Source of the DNA: Solicoccozyma terricola
Lineage: Eukaryota; Basidiomycota; Tremellomycetes; Filobasidiales; Piskurozymaceae
DNA length: 64,000 nt
NCBI GenBank assembly: GCA_001600875.1
Contig: BCLD01000028.1
Span: 1-64,000 of the forward strand
Reading direction: 5' to 3'
Program-made: the position numbers and the translations under genes
Notes under the pieces: generated by a model
Told to the model about the DNA's origin: nothing
The model's database searches: none
What the model saw: only the letters and a program-made list of their open reading frames with translations
In this document: in pieces, positions 23,049 to 34,228 of the stretch
Layout of the letters: each line of letters opens with the position of its first letter
Numbering within the stretch: the stretch's first letter is position 1

Positions 23049-23297
23049 TGTAAGGATACCACCAATCAACTCGATACTGGACATGTCATCTCATGTATGG
23101 CCTCAGACTCTATGCATCTACATCTGGATTGGGGTATGAATCCTTACTTGACTTGACTCTATTTCTTTCACTCTCCTCTTACACCTCTTGGACCAATTGA
23201 CCTTCCTCGATTGCAAATGATGGATCTCTCTAGAGAATGATGGGTTGCTCTAGGGTGGCCAAGACATTCTTACTCTCCTCTTGACCTCTCGACCCCT
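23049..23297 (+). mobile_element. Truncated, CpG-decayed LTR fragment
   Basis: Begins TGTAAGGATACC and follows the first roughly 280 bases of the 34.2 kb LTR, then ends abruptly near 23297 with no CACCTGACA terminus. Many differences are C-to-T or G-to-A at former CpG sites (for example CACGTC to CATGTC, GCGTCTACGTC to GCATCTACATC, TACGAATCC to TATGAATCC). Confidence 0.8.
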
Positions 23298-23907
23298 GTT
23301 TTGGAACTCGGTCTCCGATGGTATCATCCTCATGGTATCATCCCGATGTGCACGGCACCGCTAGCGAGAAAGGGGGAAGATCGACGTCGTTGCATGGCCC
23401 TTGGCAGACACAGTAAGCAGTGAGGATCACCACCCGCCCCTCCCAGCCAATTGAAACGGTGCATGCCTCGCTGTTCGCTTGCAGGTGCCGAAGCGACATT
23501 CCGCACACCGGCCAGGAAATAGGGGAGGGAAGGTTGTATACTTCTCCAGGAACGAGGGGAAACTGCGAGAACTGGCAAGGTGTGATTGAATGGATTAGAT
23601 GGAGGAGCAGATGCCGGTCGAAGGCCGGTCGAAGATGTGCAAAAGGAAGCATACCATTTCGAGAGGGGGTGATAAGCTGAAACTAGGGTGGGAAACCTCG
23701 TGTTTCAGGTTGGGGAGAGGCTAGAGGAAGGTTCTGGTCGACTATAAGAGAAGCCCTTTCCCCCCCTCGAGTAGGTCTTTCTCGTCAAACACTTCCACAC
23801 TTCACTTCAACACATTCCACACTTCACTACCCCACTTCCACTACCACACTACCACACCTCACTACCACACTTCCTCTACCACACTTCCTCTTTCCGCACC
23901 AGTCGTC

Positions 23908-25227
23908 ATGACTCAACCGAGGCTTCCCTTCCATCATTCGCCAAGTAATCACACAACCATCTCGTCGAATTCTAAGAAAACAACGACGGCAGAGGACAAG
24001 CAGCTACTAGCGATGACTACAAGTATGCGATCGCTGAAAGTGAGTACCGTACCGAGACGCTAGCGTATCCTAAGCTTATCCCTTTCTATCTCACAGCAGT
24101 CTACCTATGACGCGCTTCCAGGGAGTATCACATCCTCCAAACTCCAAGGAAAAACTCGAATCAAGCAGCTTAGGTTAGTCATGAAACCAACTTGACTCGG
24201 ATATCTCGTCTCACTCCTCGACGCCACCCAGACATGGTCCTCATCCTCTTCCTGATAACGTGGCTATATTCTTCAATGCTGTTGCATCTACGAATCGACC
24301 TCGAAGACGAGTTTGTTGATCTCGGTTGCTTTGAGAGACTTGATGAACGCATGCCCGGCTCTCATCGTGGCCTCTGGGAGTGGATCCCCACATCCTCCTT
24401 TCGAAATCGTTCAACAGATGAACGATTACGATTTGAGGGTGCTCGCAACGCCACAAGATCACGATGGCGACGTGATGGTAAGCCGAGTGATTCTATGTTC
24501 CAGCATGGTCCTCAGCTGAATCCAACGACTTATATAGAGCATGGTGGCCTCTGACTACCATGGAATGGCGGCGAGTGCAGGTGCCGATGGTACAGTTAGA
24601 GTAACCAATCTCATTCATAGTACCACTCGGATCCCAAAGGCCATGAGTGTGGTTATGAGGGGCCAAATATCGGAGATTTTGCTTATAGCTGTCTACTAGT
24701 GTTCCCTCATCGAAACGCTCTACCAACTGGACTTCGATTTGCACACTTCCGAGTATCACATGGTGGACAATCATCTACCTCAGGTGAGAAGTCTTCAATG
24801 CCTGATCCCGCTGATTCTGCAGCAGAGGCTGATCACGTATCCACGGCCAGCCACTGGCACACCGTTCGCATCCCGTAACAGAATAGAGCGGGACTCAACA
24901 ACGCTGGCATCTTGGGATTCGGTTCCTGGCTCCGGACTGGGTCGAATTGATGTGTACAATGAACGTCGGGATGAGGCCGAGTGGCTTCAAAGGGGAACCG
25001 ATGCGGTTACGATCAAGGAAGAGAACGATGCTGAGGACGAAGACGAGGATACGGATAGTCGGCGTAGGTCTTGCGGTGCCTCTGGATATGTTCCCGGAAA
25101 CCTTGCTCGAGCAAGGTCAGGCAAGTTTTCCGTGGACGTACCCAGAGACACCGCAAGGGTTTATCTGACGGAGCAGGTTGGAGCGAGACAGACATTGTTG
25201 AACGTTCCACCTCACCTGTATAGATAA
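23908..25227 (+). CDS. Hypothetical gene, uncertain exon structure
   Basis: A C/T-rich leader with many CACTTCACT/CACACT repeats (23780-23900) precedes an ATG at 23908 (MTQPRLPFHHSPSNHTTISS...TTSMRSLK). A clear intron follows (gtgagtaccg...cacag), then QSTYDALPGSITSSKLQGKTRIKQLR and a second intron. Beyond this the frame is unclear around 24.3 kb (DLMNACPALIVASGSGSPHPPFEIVQQMNDYDLRVLA in one frame). A final open stretch (24739-25227) ends in an acidic DEDEDTDSRRR region and LYR. No known domain. Whether the pieces form one transcript is unproven. Confidence 0.35.
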
Positions 25228-25992
25228 GATGTAACAATATGGACATGGACATTACCGAGAACGTGTTACTTTACTATCCGTTGTCTACGAGGCCCGGTGC
25301 GATTCGTCATGGCTCTCTCGCCACCCGTTCCTCGAAATTGGATAGGTGAGATGGCAAGGAGGTGACGACGCGACGGAATCTAGGGAGACGAGGTCCGAGC
25401 AAAGTGCATGGTGGCGAGATGATTGATGGTGATGAGCTTGGCTCGTCCTCGGCCTCATACTCATCCTCATCCTCATCCCCGTACTCTATCCACCGATACA
25501 TCGACAACCACCTGCTTTCCTACGCCAACCTCCCGACCGCTGACCATGTCTGATAACAAGAAAAATCAATTTTCGTCGGCGAGTTTGATGAACGTGAGTC
25601 GCATCTCAGCTGAATGAACACCCGACCGACCTCATGCTCACTTCTCCTGTCTATTTACTTCCTCTCAGCCGTATAGCTCCAAGGTGCATTTAAACACAAT
25701 GGCGGACAGGTTTTTAATCACCGGTAATGTGTCGCCTGTTGTCCAGAACAAAGGCGATTCGAACATCAGGAAACCACGAGGAGTTTCTACAAAGGTTGCA
25801 GCAGAGTGAGTGGCATGTTTCCGATGACATAGTCTCGGTCGAATCTGACCCTCGATGTCCTCCTCCCATTGTACTGGTGTCATCTCCCATTTTCTTGTTC
25901 TTTTTCATGTATCCATGTCCATTTTCTGATATCCACCATCCGAATTCCTCACATCTACTTCACATCTACTCGACCTCGGCACCCTTCATCGA
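25228..25992. other. Intergenic, no gene supported
   Basis: Short frames only. A CCTCATCCTCATC run near 25455 gives low-complexity Ser/Glu shadows on both strands. Confidence 0.4.
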
Positions 25993-26669
25993 TGTCAGGT
26001 GCTGGTCTTTCTTCGTGGACTTAGCGGCTTTCCGACTCCTCGTATCACGAGATAGGACTAAAAGGCTTGATCCGAAGAGGACTGCTATGACTGTATTCGG
26101 GAACTCACGCAAGTTAGTTTCAGATCTACCCCTATACTCACTATGTAACGCTGGGATCCGATGATCTAATGTAGTATGAGTTGTTAGGTAGCAAGCCTAA
26201 GTCGATATATGATTAGTCGAGATGCGAGTGGCAAATGTAGTGTCGTGGAATGCGATGCATTAACAGGGTGAATTACAATAGAGAGAAGAGGTCCGTAAGG
26301 GAGCGCTCTTTATAGTAAAACGATAGTAAAGAACAATGAAGAGAGATATCGGATAGTGGCGATATCTCGAAGCGCAAAAGGAGAATAAGAATGTCTTAAC
26401 TGTCCTAGAGTAACCCATCGATATCTAGAGAGATCCGTCGGTTTCTAGAGATGTCCGTCGATTGTAAGAGAGATCCGTCGTTTGCAATCGAGAGGCGTCG
26501 ATTGTAATCGAGGAAGCCCGATTAGTCCAAGAGGCGTAAGAGGAGAGCGAAAGAAATAGAGTTAAGCCGAGTAAGGATTCGTATCCCAATCCGGACGTAG
26601 ACGCGTAGAGTCTGAGGTCATATGAGAGATGATGTGTCCAGCGTCGAGTGGATTGGTCGTATCCTTACA
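25993..26669 (-). mobile_element. Solo LTR (677 bp), minus orientation, target duplication ATCGA
   Basis: On the plus strand it runs from TGTCAGGTGCTGGTC to GTATCCTTACA, the reverse complement of the LTR at 34229-34915. Flanks are ATCGA on both sides (25988-25992 and 26670-26674). The internal TATAAAG-type box and ACAGGGTGAATTACAATAG are conserved. The last 200 bases (LTR 5' part) contain repeated GATCCGTCG/CGATTG motifs. The copy is nearly identical to the 34.2 kb one, so both insertions look recent. Confidence 0.95.
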
Positions 26670-27000
26670 ATCGATTTTTCATTATCACCTCGTTCCCTTC
26701 GCTCTTCTCTCGACACCCGTTCTCTTCACCTCTTCCCTTCATTATTCTCTCGACACTTGTTTTATTCACTCGACATGCGTTTTTTCCCCTTCTTCGTCCC
26801 ATCGGTTCGTTTCTCATCGGTTCCAATGACTCATGAATTCCTCAATCGGTATTCCAACTCGGTATTCCAACTCGCTTCTCTTTCTGGTCACTTCTTCACC
26901 TCAACCTGTGATTATACAGGTTAAGCATCAATATCGATCGTCGTGTGAGTCTTTGCATCATCCAGGTGTACACACATCTTGGAGGACTAAATAGTACTTT

Positions 27001-27596
27001 AACCACAGACGACCAAGGATGACGTGAAGACCAAGGTTGATGTGTATGAAGAAACTGGCTGTCCCAAAGTTTCCAAGGTCAGTCATGCGGACACATCGGC
27101 TAGATTATTCTCACTCTGCAGATGCTCACATTCGTGTACCGGTAACAGTCCACCAATACCCAAACGAACGTCCAAGATCCCGCACCATTCACCAGCATCT
27201 TTGAGAAGAGGATCGTGAGTGTTTTCAATATTCTACCCCTTACCATGCCACTGAGAAACCTTTGATTTTGCTTCATTCTCATAGAGTCTCATCAGTCCTG
27301 GTCATCCCTCTTATGAATTCTCGAGAAGGCTCGTTTCCTTGGTGGAAACCTTTGCCAACCTTTGCGACCCTGATGATCCAATCTTTGGCGACGTCAAGCC
27401 GATGGTAAAAATGGATTATATGCAATTTAAAGGAGGGGAGAAGAGGAAATCCACGGGGATAGGCAAAAACGGCGGCAAGGTGAAGCAGAAGCGAACGAAA
27501 AATGCTCCTCATCCCAATCCCTTGAAGAGGAAGCACATGGATGATGTAGATGATGAAGAGAAAGATGCGAAGAAAGGTCACGGAGAAGAGGTGTAG
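27001..27596 (+). CDS. Hypothetical gene with basic/acidic tail
   Basis: Several exon-like pieces: DDVKTKVDVYEETGCPKVSK, an intron (gtcagtcatg...ctgcag), a middle exon whose frame is uncertain, and a further intron (gtgagtgtttt...catag). The last exon has FSRRLVSLVETFANLCDPDDPIFGDVKPMVKMDYMQFKGG, a Lys/Gly-rich basic run and a tail with KRKHMDDVDDEEKDAKK. The basic tail would suit a nuclear protein. No domain recognised. Confidence 0.35.
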
Positions 27597-27951
27597 ATGT
27601 TGTGAGCTTGTGGTACGAGAGTTGGTAGCTCTTTGTGGATGTCCTGAGAGGCTGTTTGGTGGTAAATTTGGTACATGTGGATTCGGCGAGTGTGTGTGTG
27701 TTCTACTGTGGTTGTTTTCGATTCTTTTTTTTTTTGTATGGGAAGCAAGAACGCTTTGTTGGTCTCTTTTGTTATACTGGTGTGAAGCGTCATTCGCTGT
27801 TGGCCTGAGATTGTATGGCATTTAGAGAAGACGTGTCATATATGGATGGTTCTTCACACGAGGCGTTGTCATTCACTGATTCCCGTGGAGAACGGCCAGT
27901 CGACTTCATCAACACATACAACGTATCGCATCCACAACGAGTCTACGATGG

Positions 27952-29016
27952 TCAAACCAAGTCAAGTCAGTCCGTCAGCGCACTCTCATCACTCTCGTCC
28001 TAATCTCACTTCACACCTATCAGGCCTCCAAAGAGTCACACGGTGCTTCTGGGGCAAGCAGACAAAGTTGGACGTCTTTGCGGGATTCGCTGTCGCCCAA
28101 CATTCCAATCCCGCCCAACGTTCCAATCCCGCCCAACGTTCCAATCCCGTCCAACGTTCCAATCCACAGATCAGTCGACAGGAGTCCGAAGAGATCGATG
28201 AGCTTGATGATACAGAAAGTGTTGTGAGCTTGATTCGAGACCAAAACAACGACTCGGCTCACATTATTGGGATCTCTTTACCAGACACCGAAGATCAAGC
28301 CATATGATGGGAAAGCTAAAAACAAGACCAGCACGTTGCCGACAACAGAGGACTCTGACGAGGAGTTTTCAGCAGAATATCAACCAGAAAATTTGGCGGC
28401 TCCAACGTCGACCAAGTCTGCGAAAACTCCGTCATCGAGTAAATCCGTGAAAAAGGTCGCAAAGGAACCTGCTAGGAAGAAGGAGAAAACTAAGACGAGT
28501 GTATTGCAAGCCGATGCGGAAGGCAAGGATCCCAAGGTGGTATCCACGGTATGTTCATCCAAATGCACGAGTTGGTTAAATGGTATTACTGACCGACCTC
28601 GGACTACGCAGTCAAGAAGGTTGCTCAGTCAGAAGGTGGAAGGATTTGATAAAGCATGGGAAGATTGGAGGATCCAGTCTGGGCTGATGCCGGATATGGA
28701 TCATATTCCCAATGTAACTGTAAGTGTGATGACTTGCTCGTGTACTTGTCAAGCTAAAAAATTACAAACACATATACCCAGAACTACCTCCACCTCGGTG
28801 TCGAACTCGCTGGAGGGAGAAAGGCCAAATAGGGGCCAATGGACTAGCAGAGAGCTACGCTGCTTGATCTATTACAGCGCAGCAGGTGGTGACTTGCATG
28901 GTATCGCTCAACTTGCCGGAGAGTGGTTTGGGCGCTCTCAGTGCTCAGTGGTTGATATGATTCAACAGCTTCGCAAGGAAGGTAAATTACCGGAGGTCGG
29001 GTTGGAGGAGGTCTGA
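27952..29016 (+). CDS. Myb/SANT-like DNA-binding protein
   Basis: Exon pieces: MVKPSQ, a likely intron, then a segment with four 18-bp units (28094-28165) encoding a repeated SNPAQR motif, then ESEEIDELDDTESV. A 65-bp intron (gtgagcttg...taccag) joins to TPKIKPYDGKAKNKTS. A Ser/Lys-rich basic linker (KKVAKEPARKKEKTKTS) follows, and a 63-bp intron leads to GFDKAWEDWRIQSGLMPDMDHIPNV. The C-terminal part, GQWTSRELRCLIYYSAAGGDLHGIAQLAGEWFGRS followed by VVDMIQQLRKEGKL, has the Trp/Leu spacing of a Myb/SANT helix bundle. An apparent donor at 28720 does not rejoin this in frame, although reading straight through is open. It sits between two solo LTRs, so it may be a transposon-associated or chromatin gene. 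Confidence 0.5.
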
Positions 29017-29019
29017 AGG

Positions 29020-29535
29020 TGGCCTCGGGTCGAAAATTAGTAGCGGACTTTCTGGGATATCGGTGTGAAACTGTCATTAAAGCCAGAGCACAGCCAGCCA
29101 CGATCGATCCACTGATCGAAGCCCCCATGCCTTTCAATCGCATGGAAAGTGGTTTAGACAGCTCGAAAGAAAAAGAAAAAACAATTCTCCCAATCCTGTA
29201 ACTTGGCCTCTCTTTCTTTGTGCAATTATAAAATTCCCATTCAACCGAACAGTCCGCAGCGTAGCTGCCAATTCGACCAGACGGTGGCGAAAGATTCTTG
29301 TTCCTGGGGCAGCCCTGGACGTGGTCATGATCGCGGTAATGAGGGTCGTCTCCGGGGAACATGGGACATCGTGGTAACTCGGTGACAAGGAACAGCGGTC
29401 GTGTGCATGCTTGGCGGCGATTGGGTCGTTGAGAAAAGCGGGTATCGTCTAAATGTTTTCTAGTTGATCATCATATTATCACTCATACAAGTATCTGGGA
29501 CGAACGTTCCGCTGCCAACCTTTCCCCGAATGAAA
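29020..29535. other. Intergenic, no gene seen
   Basis: Region between two convergent genes. Probably untranslated ends; no coding signal beyond short frames. Confidence 0.4.
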
Positions 29536-30940
29536 CTATACCACTTCCTCCACTTCCCTCGCTTCCCCCGCTTCCCTCGCTCCAACCTGCCTCTTATTCG
29601 CAATGTAAGCTTCCCATTGCGGGATGCTGTCTATCAAGGTGCGCTCTTCCCAATCCAGCAATGTCCTGTCTACCGGCCATTCAGGCAATTCTACAGTGTA
29701 GCGGAATTGGACCTGGCATTGCGGGGGTATGAGCGTGTCGATGGCTTGAAATATATTCTCTGGGTCCATATCCTCATACTCCTCTCCAAATCTAAACCAG
29801 ACGACCAATTTCTCGAGATTGGTGAAGATGCGTTCTGCGTTCTCAATGTCATACGCCATAACGTCCCATTCGATATCGAGGCTGCAAAGATGTGACGCAA
29901 GATCTATCGGCATGGCTGGATATGTCGGCGCCTCAAAGTTCTGCATCCATATCCCAAGACTCTCCAATTGAGTCAACGTTGAGAGGTGCTCATAATACTC
30001 GAATCCAGCATCATCGAAAAGATGGATAACAATGTGCAACCGTTTAAGCTGCGGCATCATCTCGCAGATCTCATATAGTTCCTCCCCAGAAATGCCAGCA
30101 ACCAAGCATCGAAGGTCGACCACGTTCTTGTAGGGTTGACCCACCACTGCAAGCAACCTGGGGGGAGCTAATCGTAATAAAAGGTGGAGCAAATCTGGGT
30201 CCTCCATGCATTGTAGATTGATGTATGGTAAGGATTCGTCTCGACCACAGTTGATGATGTGCAGTTGGGTGTCATCGGAATCGATGGTCGGAAGGAGTGT
30301 ATGTTCGTAACGAACCCATCCTGGAAGTGTTGTCCCATCAACATCCTTGATGCTGGAGACCTCTACCAAGACCTTGTCTGAGATGTCATTCGTTGGACAT
30401 TGACTTGATTTCACCGTGATTTCGATCCCTCCTAGCTGACCTTTGGCGATGACGGTTTGTAGATTTGGATAATTGTTTGCAAGTGAGAGGAGGACGTTGG
30501 GGGATGGGGTTGTGTTCGAATCACACAGAATCAAGTGACGGACAACATGTCGATACATTGTCAAGCGTTCCTGGACGGCGGCAGCGGCGTGGCAAGTTAG
30601 GAAGGGAAATCGGACACATCGCACCACCCAAAACTCACAGAGCTGGAATTCAACTCTTCGGATGGCACACCCAAACTAGCAAGGCCGGAAATCATCACCC
30701 CGATATATGTAAAGGTAAAGGAAGTCATGGTATGATATAGAATGGGGATACCCAGCTCAAAGGTGTTGCATCTGATCCGAATACAAGCGGATATGAGTGG
30801 CCGAGTATGTTGTGAAGAATGAGCGGGTTTTCAAAAACGCCGAGGGAGGGGGAGGGGGAGGGGGTCGGGGTCAACGAGGAGGTGGTCGGGGTCGAGGGGG
30901 TCAACGAGGTGGTCGGGGTCGAACTCGAGGTCGAGGTCAT
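29536..30940 (-). CDS. F-box/LRR-like protein
   Basis: Starts MTSTSSSTPTTSLTPSTPTT, a Ser/Thr/Pro-rich head caused by a GGGTCGAGG-type repeat, then GVFENPLILHNILGHSYPLVF, which fits an F-box start (P-xx-I-xx-I-L). Introns near 30.75-30.58 kb connect through GLASLGVPSEELNSS to RHVVRHLILCDSNTTPSPNVLLSLANNYPNL. Leucine-rich positions then recur (LLHLLLRLAPPRLLAV, VVDLRCLVAGISG, MPQLKRLHIVIH, LTQLESLGIWM, LCSLDIEWDVMA, FTNLEKLVVWFRFG). The C-terminal tail is Glu/Arg-rich. This layout is common in the expanded F-box families of basidiomycetes, which act as substrate adaptors of SCF ubiquitin ligases. The exact first intron is uncertain. Confidence 0.6.
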
Positions 30941-31049
30941 CGTGAAGGTGGTGGTTCTATGTAGGGTGGTTGTGGTGCTTCTTCATAGGGTGGTTCTACG
31001 TAGAATGTTATCGATTGTGTTGTATAGGGAAGAATGAATAGGGGCCATT

Positions 31050-31475
31050 TCCCCTTCGAAGAAAAAAGCCATCCAACCCAACCCCCTATACCTCCTTTAA
31101 GAAACGTGGAGGGAGGGGGGATTCAATGACATGGCATTATTATCATCAAATGGGGTCTCCTCAGAGCCATAGGAGCATTGTATACCTCACGACGACAACA
31201 TTGGCAACAAAATTACCTACATATCCCTGCCAAACAGTCCACACCAAAACGGTTCAAATAGCAAGCCCCGCTTACTACGTAATATATACATTGAAAGTGT
31301 GACGTGGCATCAACACACCACGGGAGGGGCAAATGACGCGTTCAATCGTCAACAACATGACCTCGTGTTAACATGTTACCAATGGGGACAAGCAACCATC
31401 CGATAAACCACCACCCTTTCTCTACTACAACATCATCAACACCGTCAATCATATCGTTCTCGCTTCCTCCACATC
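31050..31475. other. Intergenic between divergent genes
   Basis: No coding evidence. Probably holds the promoters of the F-box gene (minus) and of the gene starting at 31476 (plus). A C/T-rich stretch precedes the latter start. Confidence 0.4.
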
Positions 31476-32830
31476 ATGGCTTCAACATCCACACCCATTC
31501 CCACCACCTCCTTACTCGACCGCTTGCACGATATCCCGGAAGACGACCGAATCAGCTATATCAACGCTGCTTCCCCCGAGGAAAGGCTATCCCTTTTGGT
31601 TCAAGTTCACGGACTCACGTCCAACCTCGATACTCACTGGGTACCGTGGTTTGAATAACTCATGTCTAAAGCAGACTGGTGGAAGGAAATTGGGTTTCCA
31701 TTGTTGGTCAAGATCAACGAATGGCCCCTTTTGGAGGGGTAAAAATCTCAAGTGTCTTCCTTTGCTGCTAGGTCCGAGGTCGTCAAATACGAAAAGGTGG
31801 CTATCATTTGCAAGCAATGGCAGGTTTCCAACGTCGATGATTTGTTTGTGGGAACCAAGTACTCGGCTCCCAATCATTCCAGGTCAACAATGTGTGCTCT
31901 TGCATCTTTGACAAAAATCTATCCGGGAGTCGAAGGGAGGGTTGTGGCGCTCGATGCTATCGTCCGTCATTGTGATGCAAGGATGCGGGAGAAATCAGGG
32001 TCGAAAAGACAGTTTGCATTGTCGGATTTTGAAAAAACGGTGAAACCATTCAAAACAGTGAGTGAGTAAACGGTTTGTGCCCCCCCCCCCCCCCCCCCCC
32101 ATTTTCCTGACTGATGTTGAATGGTCAGAAAAAGGAAAAAAGCGATTCACTGCCACTGCTCCCCCCACTCACACCCACACCCGCACCCGCACTCCCTCTG
32201 ACCTCGATGACGACGACGCCGTCTTGACATATTATGCATCAAAATTTGTCAATTACTCGGGTGAAGCGGGTGATGATGGGTCTGACAATGGATTGCTGGT
32301 TGGAAAAGGTTCTCCGTATGGTCTTGATGATGACATGCATGACACAGATTCGACTCAAGGTCTGGGGGATGAAGGGGTGGCTGCATCTGCCAAGGAAGGT
32401 TCTCCAGTGGACACGGATGATGATGTGTCGATGCATGATGGTGAGTCAACCTCTGTCCTTTCCATCCATTTCCATCCACTGATTTCATTCACATACCACA
32501 GAATCTACCCGCAACCATCAAAGTGAAGATGATGGGGATGTTCCAGGTTGGTTCTGTTCGTTTTGCCGCCTCCGACGTTTTTTCTCGTATTTCCGCACCA
32601 TGTCCAGTAATCTCTCAACCGATACAACTCCCACTACCATGACTCCATGGTCCACATGAGCTGGCGAGCAGTTCCTTGCGACCGGGAAGTGGTTTATGGA
32701 GAATCCAATGCCAGCTCTGGAAGCTGCATCCAATGAACATATAAACAGATTAATCGATTTGAAACAAAAGGACGTGATTGTGTTGCTCAATGATGTGAAA
32801 GACAGCCTCAAGACGACGTGTGTCATGGGA
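31476..32830 (+). CDS. Family V hypothetical gene with very short introns
   Basis: Starts MASTSTPIPTTSLLDRLHDIPEDDRISYINAASPEERLSLLVQVHG. Further exons give DWWKEIGFPLLVKINEWPLLEG, then across a 33-bp intron (31739-31771) SEVVKYEKVAIICKQWQVSNVDDLFVG, ALASLTKIYPGVEGRVVALDAIVRHCDARM and KRQFALSDFEKTVKPFKT. A poly-C run (32082-32100) precedes a Thr-His repeat and an acidic region (DDDDAVLTYYASKFVNYSG...DTDDDVSMHD). Then come KWFMENPMPALEAASNEHINRLIDLKQKDVIVLLNDVKDSLKTT. No recognised domain. The N-terminal helix-rich part and acidic middle suggest a regulatory or structural protein. The join after the first exon is unclear. Confidence 0.4.
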
Positions 32831-33060
32831 ATGCTGTTGAATTGACATCCACACACTTAACCAAAAGGCTACTTGACCATTCTCTTAATGGTCTTCAACT
32901 ACTATGCATCCTAAGGGCTAGGAAAGTGGTAAGGGTTAATAACCCTTACAAAATGCGAGCCGATATCACGACTTTGAAGGCTGACATGACAGAAGTGAAG
33001 GCGAGTATCGGGACTCTTAGCAATCATCAGGATGTACAGTGAGTTTGGTCTCGGCAATGC

Positions 33061-33940
33061 TGAAGCATCTATGGTGACACATCGAAGATCAGCATTTCAA
33101 TACCTGCCAAGATGAGGGTGGTATTCAATGTGGTTGTGGAGATTGGTTACCAAGAGATAGAACGTTTTGGAGATTNCATTTCGCCTTGGATCACAGCCAG
33201 TGGTTGCCATTCATGCAGGGTGATGATAGGTCATCCCTCAAAATGATCGTGGCATCAATGTTCGAATACTTTACACCACAATTCGATCTCGAAATGAACC
33301 AAATCATCACGGATCCATGCAAGTGGGAGGTCATCTCGAGAGGCCACCTGGTGGCCATGCAGACGATCAACAACGAACATGCAGTGTTGGGACCATATGG
33401 AGCACACTCCGACATCCTTGAGAATGGTCTTCCCATTGCGGGAAATTGTGGGGAGGATCTGAAGTATCGCCCTGTTGAAGAAATGTCCGACAGGGCAATG
33501 TTGCAGTTTGGGACTTGTCACTTCTGCTATCATGACGAGACATATCCAGCTACCAAGAGGATGAAACAGTATGGTGCTCATAACTTTGTCATGGGTCACA
33601 TTGTTTGGCACATCCATGATCTGATCACCAAGGGGACACCAACGGACAACATGGGCAATGAGGGCGGTTCCAAGTCGGGCAACAAGGAGGGTTCCAAGTC
33701 GGGCAACAAGGAGGGTTCCAAGTCGGGTAACAAGAAGGTCATCCTTGATCTAGGTCTACACTCATGCCCAGATCTCGTCTGCACCAAACACAGCATCTCA
33801 CAGCAAGTAGATCTCCTCACATTTGTCAACCACATCACCATGATTCATCATATCTCGTTCATCAAATCAAAAAGGCTGTCACGATCAATGTTCTCAACTT
33901 CATTTCCAATGAGATGACATTGGAACATGGGGTACAGAGG
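33061..33940 (+). pseudogene. Second copy of the recombinase Cys/His finger tail
   Basis: Reads EDQHFNTCQDEGGIQCGCGDWLPRDRTFW, HFALDHSQWLPF, QFDLEMNQIITDPCKWEVISRGHLVAMQ, YGAHSDI, EMSDRAMLQFGTCHFCYHDE, RMKQ, GHIVWHIHDLI, HSCPDLVC and VDLLTFVNHITMIHHISF. Each block matches the tail of the 0.9-4.4 kb recombinase in order and spacing, and here the junction before EMSDRAML is open where the left copy has a stop. A 24-bp triplicated insert (GSKSGNKE, about 33666-33737) is private to this copy. No recombinase catalytic half lies upstream, and the Lys-rich C-terminus is lost. One N at 33177. It is a fragment of a second related element. Confidence 0.65.
33666..33737 (+). repeat. 24-bp in-frame tandem repeat, three units
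   Basis: Unit GGTTCCAAGTCGGGCAACAA plus GGAG, repeated three times and encoding GSKSGNKE. It lies between the HxxxH and CPxxxC parts of the finger tail. Confidence 0.85.
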
Positions 33941-34228
33941 GGAACGTGAGAGAAAGCAATATTGACACCTGAGGTTCTTTGTGGTGAGTTCTCCTACTAT
34001 CACCTCCCTCCTTTACTAATGCTCATTCCCCAAATTCCCCTAGATATCATGGTAGCAATGTTCGCATTCGACTTTCCTATGTACCTCGTTCATATACACA
34101 TTCAGATCCTGGCCTACACCTGCCTATCTTTGTCCTCGAGCAATCATGCTGGCAGTATCGTATGACCTAAAGAGTATACAGCTGGCCTGGATGAGGACCC
34201 TCATTGCTTGACATGGGATCATGGTTTG

